A DNA stretch of 8,543 nucleotides from Rhodospirillaceae bacterium (GTDB lineage: Bacteria; Pseudomonadota; Alphaproteobacteria; CADEGL01): positions 1 through 8,543 of the forward strand of contig JABIRQ010000075.1 in the NCBI GenBank assembly GCA_018699755.1, written 5' to 3'. Each line of letters opens with the position of its first letter. Positions within the stretch are counted from its first letter, which is position 1. Made by a program: the position numbers and the translations under genes. A model generated the notes under the pieces. That model saw nothing but the letters and a program-made list of their open reading frames with translations, did not search any database and was not told the origin of the DNA. Of the stretch, positions 1-6,654 are shown in pieces.

Positions 1-1370
1 CCCGCCATGGCGCGGATCACAGCGGCGCTGCGGCCTCTTTGTCCGGTGCCCGCCGCTGCCACGTTGTCGAGGGCGCTCAATCCCCCGGAAAGCAGTGGGG
101 TCTGGAAACCCCGCGCGATCCCCGTAACGGCGAAGCGGTAGGCCGGGCGGCCGGTCATCTCCGTTCCCGCGGTCCAGACTTGCCCCCGGTCGGGTTGCGC
201 GTGCCCCGTCAGAAGATTGGCCAGGGTGGATTTGCCCGAACCGTTCGCGCCGATCAGGCCGACGATCTCGCCCGGCCGCAGGGCGATATCAACGCCGTCC
301 ACGGCCCGCACGCCGCCATAATTTTTGGTCAATCCATGCGCTTCGAGGACGGCTCCGTCGGCGACCGGGCGCCGTTGCGACGGCGGTGGCGCGGCGGGCG
401 GCGGCGGCAATGGCCGCTCGGGCAGCAGGCGCGCGCGCAGGCGTTCGGCGGCGCCGGCCAAGCCATCGGGGGCAAAGATGATCGTGACCAGGGTGAGCGC
501 GCCGAAAACCAGAAGGTAGTGGCCCTGCAGAGCGCGCGCCCATTCCGGCAAGTGAACAAGCAGAAGCGCCCCCAGGATTGCGCCGGCAATGCGCGTGCGC
601 CCGCCGATCACGGCCATCATCAGGCAGCTCACCATGACCGAAAAGCCGATCGATTCGGGCGAGACGACGCGCAGGGCATGGGCCTGGAAGGCCCCCCCGG
701 CCCCGGCCAGACCCGCGCCCACGACGAAGGCCCAGAGGCGCAGGGCACCCGCGTCGATGCCGGCCGCGGCCGCCGCCTCGGGTGCCTCGCGCACCAGGCG
801 ATAGGCCATGCCGCGCACACCGCCGGTCATGGCGCGGCAGATCAGGACGGCGACGGCGACGGCCATCCAGACGGCCGCCAGCAGGACCAGGGCGCTCTCG
901 CGGCCGGCCAGACCCGGTAGGACCGCGGGCACACCGGCCAAGCCGTTGGCCCCGCCGGTCAGCCCTTCCCAATTGACGGCGAGGATCAGGGCGAGCTGCG
1001 CCAACCCCAAAGTCGCCAGGGCGAAATAGTGGGATTGGAGGCGCAACGCCGGCAGGGCGACCAGGGCCGCCGTCAAAGCCGGAAGTGCAACAGCCGCGGC
1101 GAATGTCGCGGGAAAGGGCCAGCCGAGCGTCGCGCCGAATATGCCTGTCGCATAAGCGCCCAGACCGAAAAACGCGCCCTGGGCCAGGGACAGGGCACCC
1201 GCATGCCCGAAGACGAGCTGATAGCCGAGGACCATCAGCGCATAGCTTCCGGTCACGGTCAGCAGGCGCAGGTCGTAGAGGTCTCCCGTCGCCGCATGGA
1301 GAATCAGGAAAGCGGCCCCGATCAGCCAGGGCAGGCGCAAGCCGTGCCGAAGCCAGGTCCAGGCCGCCAC
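1..1370 (-). CDS. Liv-type ABC transporter permease-ATPase fusion (LivM-LivG), 3' end beyond window
   Basis: Inner-membrane permease and cytoplasmic ATPase of a HAAT-type importer, fused in one polypeptide; 456 codons are visible and the frame is still open at base 1. Residues ~1-320 are LivM-like: the segment GALSLAQGAFFGLGAYATG at ~58-76, TGGANGLAGVP at ~136-146, and an EAA-like cytoplasmic loop (RGMAYRLVREAPEAAAAAG) near ~185-205. A proline-rich linker (LPPPPAAPPPSQRRP) lies at ~323-338. The ATPase starts near residue 342 (EAHGLTKNYGGVRAV) with Walker A GANGSGKST at 374-382 (Lys380). The Q-loop region, signature, Walker B and switch His should follow, partly or wholly outside the window. 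The likely start is the GTG at 1370, four bases after the permease stop, implying coupled translation; there is no ATG nearby. Separate LivM (~300 aa) and LivG (~250 aa) are the usual state, and the fusion is a known variant. Substrate is inferred from the upstream TPP riboswitch, not from this protein. Confidence 0.93.
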   Translation of the reverse strand, partial: MAAWTWLRHGLRLPWLIGAAFLILHAATGDLYDLRLLTVTGSYALMVLGYQLVFGHAGALSLAQGAFFGLGAYATGIFGATLGWPFPATFAAAVALPALTAALVALPALRLQSHYFALATLGLAQLALILAVNWEGLTGGANGLAGVPAVLPGLAGRESALVLLAAVWMAVAVAVLICRAMTGGVRGMAYRLVREAPEAAAAAGIDAGALRLWAFVVGAGLAGAGGAFQAHALRVVSPESIGFSVMVSCLMMAVIGGRTRIAGAILGALLLVHLPEWARALQGHYLLVFGALTLVTIIFAPDGLAGAAERLRARLLPERPLPPPPAAPPPSQRRPVADGAVLEAHGLTKNYGGVRAVDGVDIALRPGEIVGLIGANGSGKSTLANLLTGHAQPDRGQVWTAGTEMTGRPAYRFAVTGIARGFQTPLLSGGLSALDNVAAAGTGQRGRSAAVIRAMA

Positions 1371-1374
1371 GAAC

Positions 1375-2253
1375 TCAGACCCTGCGGCCCAGGGCTTCTC
1401 CGAAGAGGCCCTGGGGTCGTAGCAGGAGAAGCAGAAGGACGCAGATATAGAGCCCGGCCTCGGCCACCGGATAGGACAGGACGGCGGACACGATCACCTC
1501 GAAGCCGGCGACCAGCAACGCGCCGGCCAGGGCGCCGCCGATCCGCCCCCAGCCGCCGACGACCACGGCGATATAGGCTTTCAGCATCAGGTTCGAGCCT
1601 TCGACCGGGGTGACGAAATAGCGGTTGGAGAGGAGCAGTCCTGCGGCCCCGGCCAGCGCGGTCGCCAGGGCGAAGGTGAGGGCGATGGTGCGCGTCGTAT
1701 TAACCCCCATGGCGCGCGCCATCTCCGGGTCCTGGGCGGTCGCACGCATGCGCCGGCCGAGCTGGGTGCGGTAGAGCATCAGCCATGTTCCGCCCGCCAG
1801 GAGGACCGCGGCGGCGATCACGGCGAGCGATTGGCGATCCAGGTCCAGGCCGCCCGGTTCGCCGCCGCCCGACAGCAATGGCGGCCCGGCACGGGGCGCG
1901 GCGCCGAACAGGCCGTTCGCGCCGTTCTGCAGCATGATGCCGATGGCGATGGTGCTGACGAAGACCGAGACCGGCGGCGCGTTGCGGAAAGGCAGATAGG
2001 CGACAGCGCAGACGGCCAGCCCCAGCCCCGCCATGGCGAGCACGACCAGAGGCAGGAGCAGCAGACCGTCGACCGGCAGCAGCGAGGCCAGGGCGACAGT
2101 CAGAAATCCGCCCGCCATGACGAGATCGCCCTGGGCGAAATTGACCGCGCCGGTCGCCCCGATCACCAGGGCGAAACCCAAGGCGACCAGCCCATAAGCC
2201 GCGCCCAGGGCGAGCGCGTTCAGCAGGAGCTGAAGCGTGAGCGCGCCGTCCAT
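1375..2253 (-). CDS. Liv-type ABC transporter inner-membrane permease (LivH family)
   Basis: A 292-residue polytopic permease of the branched-chain amino acid (HAAT) type, expected to dimerise with the LivM half of the next gene and form the translocation path. Visible hallmarks: the N-terminal helix leading to GAVNFAQGDLVMAGGF (35-50), an EAA-like coupling loop GRRMRATAQDPEMARAMG (166-183) that should contact the ATPase, the VVGGWGRIGGALAGALL segment (231-247), and the terminal RPQGLFG (279-285). All are typical of LivH. Length matches the family. The ATG at 2253 lies 12 bases after the binding-protein stop; the sequence just before it (GACCGGGG) is a poor Shine-Dalgarno, so expression probably depends on coupling to the upstream gene. 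By homology alone it would be called a branched-chain amino acid permease, but its operon sits behind a TPP riboswitch, so thiamine-related cargo is more likely. Confidence 0.94.
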   Translation of the reverse strand: MDGALTLQLLLNALALGAAYGLVALGFALVIGATGAVNFAQGDLVMAGGFLTVALASLLPVDGLLLLPLVVLAMAGLGLAVCAVAYLPFRNAPPVSVFVSTIAIGIMLQNGANGLFGAAPRAGPPLLSGGGEPGGLDLDRQSLAVIAAAVLLAGGTWLMLYRTQLGRRMRATAQDPEMARAMGVNTTRTIALTFALATALAGAAGLLLSNRYFVTPVEGSNLMLKAYIAVVVGGWGRIGGALAGALLVAGFEVIVSAVLSYPVAEAGLYICVLLLLLLRPQGLFGEALGRRV

Positions 2254-2265
2254 CCCCGGTCGTGC

Positions 2266-3405
2266 CTAGCGCGCGCCGTCGACGTTTTCGTAGCGCGCGG
2301 CGATGCGCGGTATACGGCTTTCGCCGTCGTAGCAGACGATCACCGCGTCATGAGCCATGTTGCCTGTGCCGTCAGATTTGTAGGTCATGGCCAGGCCCTC
2401 GTAGACCATGGAGGCCAGCTTGTCGCGCAGGGCCTTTGGTGTCGCCGCGCCGTCGGCGATGGCGGAGAGCGCCATGCGCATGGCGTCGTATTGGCCCAGG
2501 GCGAAGGCGTCCGGCTCGGCATCGAAGCGCGCCCGGTAGGCTTGGGCGAAGGCGTCCATTTCGGGCGAGCCGACGGAGACGGGCGAGGAGCCCGATTCGG
2601 CGCAGACACCGGCCAGTTCCGCGGGTTCCAGCAGGGCCGCCGTGGTCGGCTGATGCATCGCCGAACCGGCGACGATGGGCAGGTCGGTGCCATTCGCCTT
2701 GGCCTGGCGGACGAACAGGGCGGTCGGGCCGGAATGGAGATGAAGGACCAGGACGTCCGGATTTGCCGCTAGGGCCTTGCTCAACGCCGGCAACATGTCC
2801 CTCACGTCCGGCGCCAGGCCCTCCTCGTAGACGACCTCGGCGCCGAGTTTCTCGAAGGCGGCGACCAGATGGCCGCGTCCGCTCTGCCCGTAGGCCGTGG
2901 TCTGGTACAGGATCGCCGGGCGTTTCCTGCTCAGTTCCTCGACGATATAGCGCGCCTGGGCGACCTTCACGACCGCGTCGGTCGGGAAGAAGCGAAAGAC
3001 CCAGGGATTGTCCAATTCGGTCAGCTTGGCCGTGCCCGAGACGGTCAGCAGGGGCACCCCGGCCTCCGCCGCGACCGGCATCATGGCCAGCATCTGGGTG
3101 CCGAAGATCGAGGCGGCCACGGCGCTCACCTCGTCGCGCGACAGGGCGCGCAACAGAGCGTTGACCGCGACCTCGGGCGAGGTGCCGGTGTCCTGTACCT
3201 CGTAAGCGACGGAAACGCCTTCGGCTCCTTCGTCCAGGGCCAGGACCGCGCCATTCCGCTGGGCTGTGCCCTCCAGCGCAAGGAAGCCGGTGATCGGCAC
3301 CAGCACCGGGAAGGTCGCTTTTTTCGCTTCTTCGGCGGCGGCCGGCCCGGCCGCGAGGCCGCTGACGATCGCGGCGGCGGTGGCGATGGCGGCAATTCGA
3401 TTCAT
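2266..3405 (-). CDS. Periplasmic substrate-binding protein of Liv-type ABC transporter, riboswitch-controlled
   Basis: A 379-residue type-I periplasmic binding protein (LivJ/LivK, HAAT class). Residues 1-24 form a Sec signal peptide (MNR start, hydrophobic core, PAAA before EE), with predicted cleavage after Ala24. The mature protein begins with the family's first strand and ligand loop (FPVLVPITGFLALEGTAQRNG region, 32-52). It continues with the SGTAKLTE segment (123-130), the WVFRFFPTD strand (135-143), a YGQSGRG motif (172-178) opening the second lobe, and GQYDAMR (304-310) near the hinge. It delivers ligand to the two permease domains encoded downstream. The ATG at 3405 is preceded by a strong Shine-Dalgarno, AGGAGG, six bases away, and that motif lies in an inverted repeat that can hide it. 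This is the first gene after a TPP aptamer, so I infer a thiamine-related ligand; the sequence itself does not identify the ligand. Confidence 0.94.
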   Translation of the reverse strand: MNRIAAIATAAAIVSGLAAGPAAAEEAKKATFPVLVPITGFLALEGTAQRNGAVLALDEGAEGVSVAYEVQDTGTSPEVAVNALLRALSRDEVSAVAASIFGTQMLAMMPVAAEAGVPLLTVSGTAKLTELDNPWVFRFFPTDAVVKVAQARYIVEELSRKRPAILYQTTAYGQSGRGHLVAAFEKLGAEVVYEEGLAPDVRDMLPALSKALAANPDVLVLHLHSGPTALFVRQAKANGTDLPIVAGSAMHQPTTAALLEPAELAGVCAESGSSPVSVGSPEMDAFAQAYRARFDAEPDAFALGQYDAMRMALSAIADGAATPKALRDKLASMVYEGLAMTYKSDGTGNMAHDAVIVCYDGESRIPRIAARYENVDGAR

Positions 3406-3410
3406 TTCAG

Positions 3411-3417
3411 TCCTCCT
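3411..3417 (-). promoter_or_regulatory. Strong Shine-Dalgarno of the binding-protein gene
   Basis: The minus strand reads AAAGGAGGACTGAA immediately before the ATG at 3405, a near-perfect anti-16S match with six bases between AGGAGG and the start codon. It is by far the best ribosome site in the transporter operon and fixes the start of the first gene. It is also the 3' arm of the sequestering hairpin described separately. Confidence 0.85.
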
Positions 3418-3429
3418 TTGCCAGGAGGA
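3411..3429 (-). promoter_or_regulatory. Shine-Dalgarno-sequestering hairpin (riboswitch expression platform)
   Basis: On the minus strand TCCTCCT (3429-3423), a five-base loop GGCAA (3422-3418) and AGGAGGA (3417-3411) form a perfect 7-bp stem. The 3' arm is the Shine-Dalgarno itself, so folding would block ribosome binding. This is the usual layout of translational TPP riboswitches in proteobacteria. There is no U-run after any hairpin in the leader, which argues against intrinsic transcription termination. That folding is ligand-dependent is inferred. Confidence 0.7.
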
Positions 3430-3474
3430 AGCCGGGGACTGGGGGAAAGGGGGCGGGTTTTCGATCCCTGAATC

Positions 3475-3555
3475 GGCTCCCTACGCTGGCATTACCCAGG
3501 TCAGGTCTGTGGGTTTGTTCTCAGCCCCGGCGCATTCGCCGACGGCACCCCAGCC
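3475..3555 (-). ncRNA. TPP riboswitch aptamer (THI element)
   Basis: Read on the minus strand, this segment carries the diagnostic THI-box parts in order. P1 arm GGCT (3555-3552) pairs with AGCC (3478-3475). P2 arm GGGGTGCC starts at 3551 and pairs with ACCC at 3514-3511. A short P3 follows, with GGCG (3540-3537) and CGCC (3532-3529) around an AATG loop. The invariant CTGAGA (3524-3519) contacts the pyrimidine of TPP. The P4/P5 side reads GACCTGACCTGG, then TAATGCCAGCGTAGGGA (3494-3478), the pyrophosphate-binding half. Conserved bases line up with the E. coli thiM aptamer. It lies ~70 bases upstream of the binding-protein start, same strand, with no gene between. High TPP is expected to lower expression of the ABC transporter. 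Confidence 0.96.
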
Positions 3556-3565
3556 ATGAAGGGAA

Positions 3566-3594
3566 GGATGTGTCCCGGCCCGAAGGGAAGTCAA
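3566..3594 (-). promoter_or_regulatory. Candidate sigma-70-type promoter for the riboswitch-transporter operon
   Basis: On the minus strand TTGACT (3594-3589) is a 5/6 match to the -35 consensus. Seventeen bases later comes ACATCC (3571-3566), a weak -10. The implied transcription start, near 3559, falls a few bases before the aptamer's P1 helix at 3555, which is where a riboswitch leader should begin. The -10 is poor, so the call rests mainly on the -35 and geometry. Confidence 0.42.
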
Positions 3595-3620
3595 GGGCGG
3601 TTGGCCGGGCCAGGCCTATT

Positions 3621-5159
3621 TCATCCTCGGCGGCGCCAGCCCGGATCCTTCAGCAGATAGGCCAGCGGGATGACCAGCAGGCTGGCGATGGTGATCACCA
3701 CGAAGGTGTTGTTGTAGGCGATCATGCTGGCCTGGCGGGTGATCTCGCCAGCGATCTGGGCTGTCGTCGCCGGGTCCACACCGCCTTTGCCGGCCCCGGC
3801 AAGGGGCGCGGGCAGGGATCGGTTGAACAGATTTACATACTCGCCCAGGCGGGCGTAGTTGGCCTGGGTGCTGTTGGACCAATAGGTCAGGGTGGCCGCC
3901 ACTCCGAAGCTGAAACCGACATTGAAGGTCAGAAAATAGATCGGGATGCCGTGGGGCCGGAGTCGGGCGTCCAGGGTTGAGGCGGTCAGGGAGTTGAGAC
4001 AGACCCAAGTCGCACCGCCGCTTATGCCGTGGAGGACGATGGGCAGCAGGATCTGGAGCGGCGCCACGTCCAGCGACCAGCCCGCCATGATCCAAGTCGA
4101 CGCGCCGGCGCAGAGCGTGGCCGCGGCGATCAGATGGCGCGGGTCGACCCGCGAGATAAGAACGGCGACGACGTACTGGCCCAGCATCGAGCCCATCATG
4201 CGCACGGCCATGATGATGCCGACGAACTCGACCGGATAGCCGAGTTGGTTCCGCTGCAACAGGGGCAGCAGGATGATGATTGTCATGTTGGTGGCGCCGA
4301 AGACGAAGGTCGCGGCCAGGCCGAAGGAGAAGTTCCGGTTGCGGAACAGCTCGGGCGGGACCAGGGGCGCGCGGGCCGTTGCGACGTGAAGCACCAGGAC
4401 ATAGGCGCAGACCGCCGCGATCGCCAGGGCGCCGACGACCAGGCCGGAATCGAACCAGTCGAGCCTTGCGCCGCGACTGAGCACGAATTGCAGCAGGGCA
4501 AACATGGCGATCAGCAGGGCAAGGCCGAGCCAGTCGAGATTGCGGTTCGGCTCGGGCTGGGCTTTGGGTACGAACGCGATGGCGCCGAGAAAGGCGAGGG
4601 CGCCGAACGGCAGGGTCATGTAGAACACCCCGGACCAGCCGAACATGTCGATGACGAAGCCGCTGGCCGGCAGCATGATGATCGGCGAGACCATGATTCC
4701 CAGGCTCCACCGCGCCAAGGCGCGGCCGTGCTGTTCGCGCGGATAGGCGTTCATCACGATCATCTGGCAGAGCGGCTGGATTGGCGCGCCGACCGCGCCC
4801 ATGCCGAGGCGCAGCAATATCTCTTCCTGAAGCGTGGTGGCCTGGGCGGCCAGGATCGAAAGCGTGGCGAAGCTCGCGATCGAGATGAGGAACAGCCGCT
4901 TTGCGCCGATCCGGGCCGCCAACCAGCCGGTCGTGACGATCATCCCGGCGGAGCCCAACACGAAGGCTGTGGCAACCCAGGAAATCTCGTCCGGCGTGGC
5001 CGAGAACGCGCCCTGCATATGCGGGATAGCAATGGCGACGAGGGACAGGTCGCCCGAATACATGGCGCTGGCCAGGATCACCGTGCCCATGATCAAGGCG
5101 CGCTGGCGGGGGCTGGCGGGGGCGCCGTCGGGCGATTGCGGTTCCGTGCTCATGGTCAC
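3621..5159 (-). CDS. MFS exporter, DHA2 (EmrB/QacA-like, 14-helix) family, divergent
   Basis: A 512-residue inner-membrane transporter, the usual size for the 14-helix DHA2 drug:H+ antiporters. TM1 carries Asp37 in SGDLSLVAIAIP, the position of the family's LDxTIVNVALP motif. Motif A is degenerate (GWLAARIGAKRLF, 78-90). The TM5-6 stretch where relatives have GPxxGG and a W-R..N-P pattern reads VSPIIMLPASG...MFGWSGVFYMTLPFG (157-186), so motif C is largely lost. The C-terminal helix ending YLLK (~481-504) is typical. A periplasmic loop with a glycine/alanine-rich patch lies at ~440-475. The start is either GTG at 5159 or ATG at 5153; neither has a clear Shine-Dalgarno. It ends 66 bases upstream of the TPP aptamer and is not controlled by it. 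Export of a drug or metabolite is inferred from the family; substrate unknown. EmrA-like or TolC-like partners are not in the window. Confidence 0.93.
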   Translation of the reverse strand: MTMSTEPQSPDGAPASPRQRALIMGTVILASAMYSGDLSLVAIAIPHMQGAFSATPDEISWVATAFVLGSAGMIVTTGWLAARIGAKRLFLISIASFATLSILAAQATTLQEEILLRLGMGAVGAPIQPLCQMIVMNAYPREQHGRALARWSLGIMVSPIIMLPASGFVIDMFGWSGVFYMTLPFGALAFLGAIAFVPKAQPEPNRNLDWLGLALLIAMFALLQFVLSRGARLDWFDSGLVVGALAIAAVCAYVLVLHVATARAPLVPPELFRNRNFSFGLAATFVFGATNMTIIILLPLLQRNQLGYPVEFVGIIMAVRMMGSMLGQYVVAVLISRVDPRHLIAAATLCAGASTWIMAGWSLDVAPLQILLPIVLHGISGGATWVCLNSLTASTLDARLRPHGIPIYFLTFNVGFSFGVAATLTYWSNSTQANYARLGEYVNLFNRSLPAPLAGAGKGGVDPATTAQIAGEITRQASMIAYNNTFVVITIASLLVIPLAYLLKDPGWRRRG

Positions 5160-5186
5160 GACCCGGGGCGGCGAACCCCTTCAGCG

Positions 5187-5215
5187 CCGAGGCGCGGAAG
5201 ACGCGGGTTCCTCGG
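5187..5215 (-). repeat. Imperfect hairpin upstream of the MFS gene
   Basis: On the minus strand CCGAGG-AACC-CGCG-TCTTC-CGCG-CCTCGG folds into a 6-bp outer stem, a one-sided AACC bulge, a 4-bp inner stem and a TCTTC loop. It sits 28 bases before the MFS start, so it would be in that gene's leader. It could be a regulatory fold, an operator for a local regulator or a U-less terminator; nothing distinguishes these. Confidence 0.4.
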
Positions 5216-5240
5216 ATAGGGATGCTGGCGGGTTTGGGCG

Positions 5241-5268
5241 GTCCCGTCCAGTTTTTCCGGCTTGGGAC
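5241..5268 (-). terminator. Possible terminator-like hairpin after the MATE gene
   Basis: Fourteen bases past the MATE stop, the minus strand has GTCCC-AAG-CCGG-AAAAA-CTGG-AC-GGGAC, a two-part stem (one G-U pair) with an A5 loop. No T-run follows on the minus strand, so it is not a canonical intrinsic terminator. It may only stabilise the mRNA end or mark where expression falls between MATE and MFS. Confidence 0.35.
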
Positions 5269-5281
5269 GGTTCGATTCGCC

Positions 5282-6637
5282 TCAGGATCGGACGAGTGTC
5301 CGCCGGCTCAGCCATACGGCGAGACCGGCGGAGGCGACATTCGCCGCGGCGACCGCGAGCGCCACACCCGGCGGGCCGATCAGTTCGGCGCCCAGCCAGG
5401 CGAGCGGCGCCGTCAGGACCAGGGTGCGGACGACATGGAGGACGAGGCCGCGCCCGGCTCGGCCGATGGCGTTGAAAGCGGCGGCCGCGCAGACCATCGC
5501 GCCGTAGCCCGCGAGACTGAGCGGCACGATGTCGAGATAGCCGGTGGCGACTTGGACGATCTCGACCTCCGCACTGAACAAGCGGACGATCTCCGCTCCG
5601 AAGAGCCAGAGAGAGGCGGCCAGCAGGACGGCCCAGAGCGCGCCCGCCGCGAAGCACTGCGTCAAGGCCAGTCTGATTCGGGCATGTTGGCCTGCGCCCC
5701 AGTTCTGCCCCACGATCGGCGCGATCCCGGCGGACAGCGCGAAGATGGGCACCAGGGCCAGCGCCTCGATCCGCGTGGCGACCCCGAAGCCGGCCACGGC
5801 GTCGGCGCCGAAGCTCGCGACAATGGCGGTCAGGATGCCGTATCCCAGGGGGTTGATGACATTGCCCATGGCGGCGGGCAGGGCGACGGCGGCGATGCTG
5901 CGCCAGCATTCGCGCAATTCGGCCATCGGCGGAATCGTGAATTCCAGCAACCGGTCGCGGCGATGCAGCAGATAGAGCGAGCCGGCGAGCGGCGCGAAAC
6001 GCGCGGCGAGGGTGGCCCAGGCTGCGCCCTCCACCCCGAGGGCCGGAATGGGGCCGAGGCCGAAGATCAGGATGGGGTCGAGCGTGATATTGACCACCGC
6101 CGCGACGACCATGATGGCGCTCGGGAAAATCGCGTCGCCGGTCGCGCGCAGGATGTTGTTGGCGACCATGGGCACGACCAGAAGGACCATGCCTGGATAC
6201 CAGATGCGCATATAGGCGACGATATGCTCCATCTGGGCCGGTCGCGCGCCGAGCAGGCGGAACAGCGGCTCAATGGTCAGGAGGCCCAGGGTCGCGAGGC
6301 CGCCCACGATGAGGAGGGCCAGGATTAGGCTATCCGTCGCCAGGCGGCGGACCCGGCGCTCGTCGCCCGATCCGACCGCGCGCGAGACGACGGAACTGGC
6401 GCCGGCCCCCAGGCCGATGCCGATGCTGGCCATGCAGAACACGACCGGGAAGGTGAAGCTGAGCGCGGCGAGCTCGTTCGTGCCGAGCTGGGCGACGAAA
6501 TAGGTGTCCGCCACGCTGATCGACAGGACCGCCAGGATGCCGACGACCATCGGCAGAGTCATGCGCGCGAGATGCCCGGCCACCGGGCCGGTCGTCATGT
6601 CGCGTCTTCGACGCTTCGGGTTTTGTGCCGTTGTCAC
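5282..6637 (-). CDS. MATE family efflux transporter
   Basis: A 451-residue, ~12-helix multidrug and toxic compound extrusion protein of the NorM/DinF type, an inner-membrane cation-coupled exporter. The two homologous halves are visible. The first begins GHLARMTLPM (21-30), with the TM1-2 segment SVADTYFVAQLGTNELAALS (41-60), ATGDAIFPS (165-173) and DPILIFGLGP (187-196). The second begins with ALPAAMGNVINPL (252-264) and has the family signature IVGQNWGAG (308-316). Length is normal. The frame opens at GTG 6637; an internal ATG at 6598 (MTTGPVAGHLARM) would remove a basic 13-residue extension (NPKRRRRD) and is the alternative start. The GTG overlaps the stop of a tiny leader ORF. It lies 60 bases downstream of the carbamoyltransferase. 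It may export that enzyme's product, but this is inference from adjacency. Confidence 0.95.
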   Translation of the reverse strand: MTTAQNPKRRRRDMTTGPVAGHLARMTLPMVVGILAVLSISVADTYFVAQLGTNELAALSFTFPVVFCMASIGIGLGAGASSVVSRAVGSGDERRVRRLATDSLILALLIVGGLATLGLLTIEPLFRLLGARPAQMEHIVAYMRIWYPGMVLLVVPMVANNILRATGDAIFPSAIMVVAAVVNITLDPILIFGLGPIPALGVEGAAWATLAARFAPLAGSLYLLHRRDRLLEFTIPPMAELRECWRSIAAVALPAAMGNVINPLGYGILTAIVASFGADAVAGFGVATRIEALALVPIFALSAGIAPIVGQNWGAGQHARIRLALTQCFAAGALWAVLLAASLWLFGAEIVRLFSAEVEIVQVATGYLDIVPLSLAGYGAMVCAAAAFNAIGRAGRGLVLHVVRTLVLTAPLAWLGAELIGPPGVALAVAAANVASAGLAVWLSRRTLVRS

Positions 6638-6654
6638 GCCCCGTCCGCCTTCAT
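6634..6654 (-). CDS. Possible 6-residue leader ORF overlapping the MATE start
   Basis: An ATG at 6654, preceded by GGCGAGGAACC (a fair Shine-Dalgarno at about five bases), opens a six-codon frame (MKADGA) whose TGA overlaps the MATE GTG as GTGA. The upstream ATG has the better ribosome site, so MATE may be translated by re-initiation. Such a short ORF can easily arise by chance. Confidence 0.3.
   Translation of the reverse strand: MKADGA

Noticed and set aside
39..920. Long plus-strand open frame (293 codons) over the LivM-LivG gene
   Set aside because: Low-complexity Gly/Arg/Gln-rich translation with no family features; the opposite strand encodes a clear permease-ATPase. It is a by-product of high GC.
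1831..3164. Plus-strand frames across the permease and binding-protein genes
   Set aside because: Arg/Pro-rich or Gly/Gln-rich shadows; the minus strand has a signal peptide, strong ribosome site and continuous family similarity.
3406..3474. Intrinsic terminator as the riboswitch expression platform
   Set aside because: No stable hairpin is followed by a T-run on the minus strand; the Shine-Dalgarno hairpin explains control better.
3616..4710. Second minus-strand open frame (364 codons) inside the MFS gene
   Set aside because: Pro/Arg/His-rich shadow of the true MFS frame; no membrane pattern.
3621..5159. MFS gene as a member of the TPP-controlled operon
   Set aside because: It lies upstream of the aptamer on the same strand, with a candidate promoter between, so the riboswitch cannot control it in cis.
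4029..5219. Plus-strand open frame of 396 codons opposite the MFS gene
   Set aside because: Asp/His/Gln/Gly-rich composition typical of antisense frames in GC-rich DNA, no recognisable domain, no ribosome site; the minus strand has a coherent 14-helix transporter.
5222..6328. Plus-strand open frame of 368 codons opposite the MATE gene
   Set aside because: Same antisense composition; the minus-strand MATE protein carries signature motifs in both halves.
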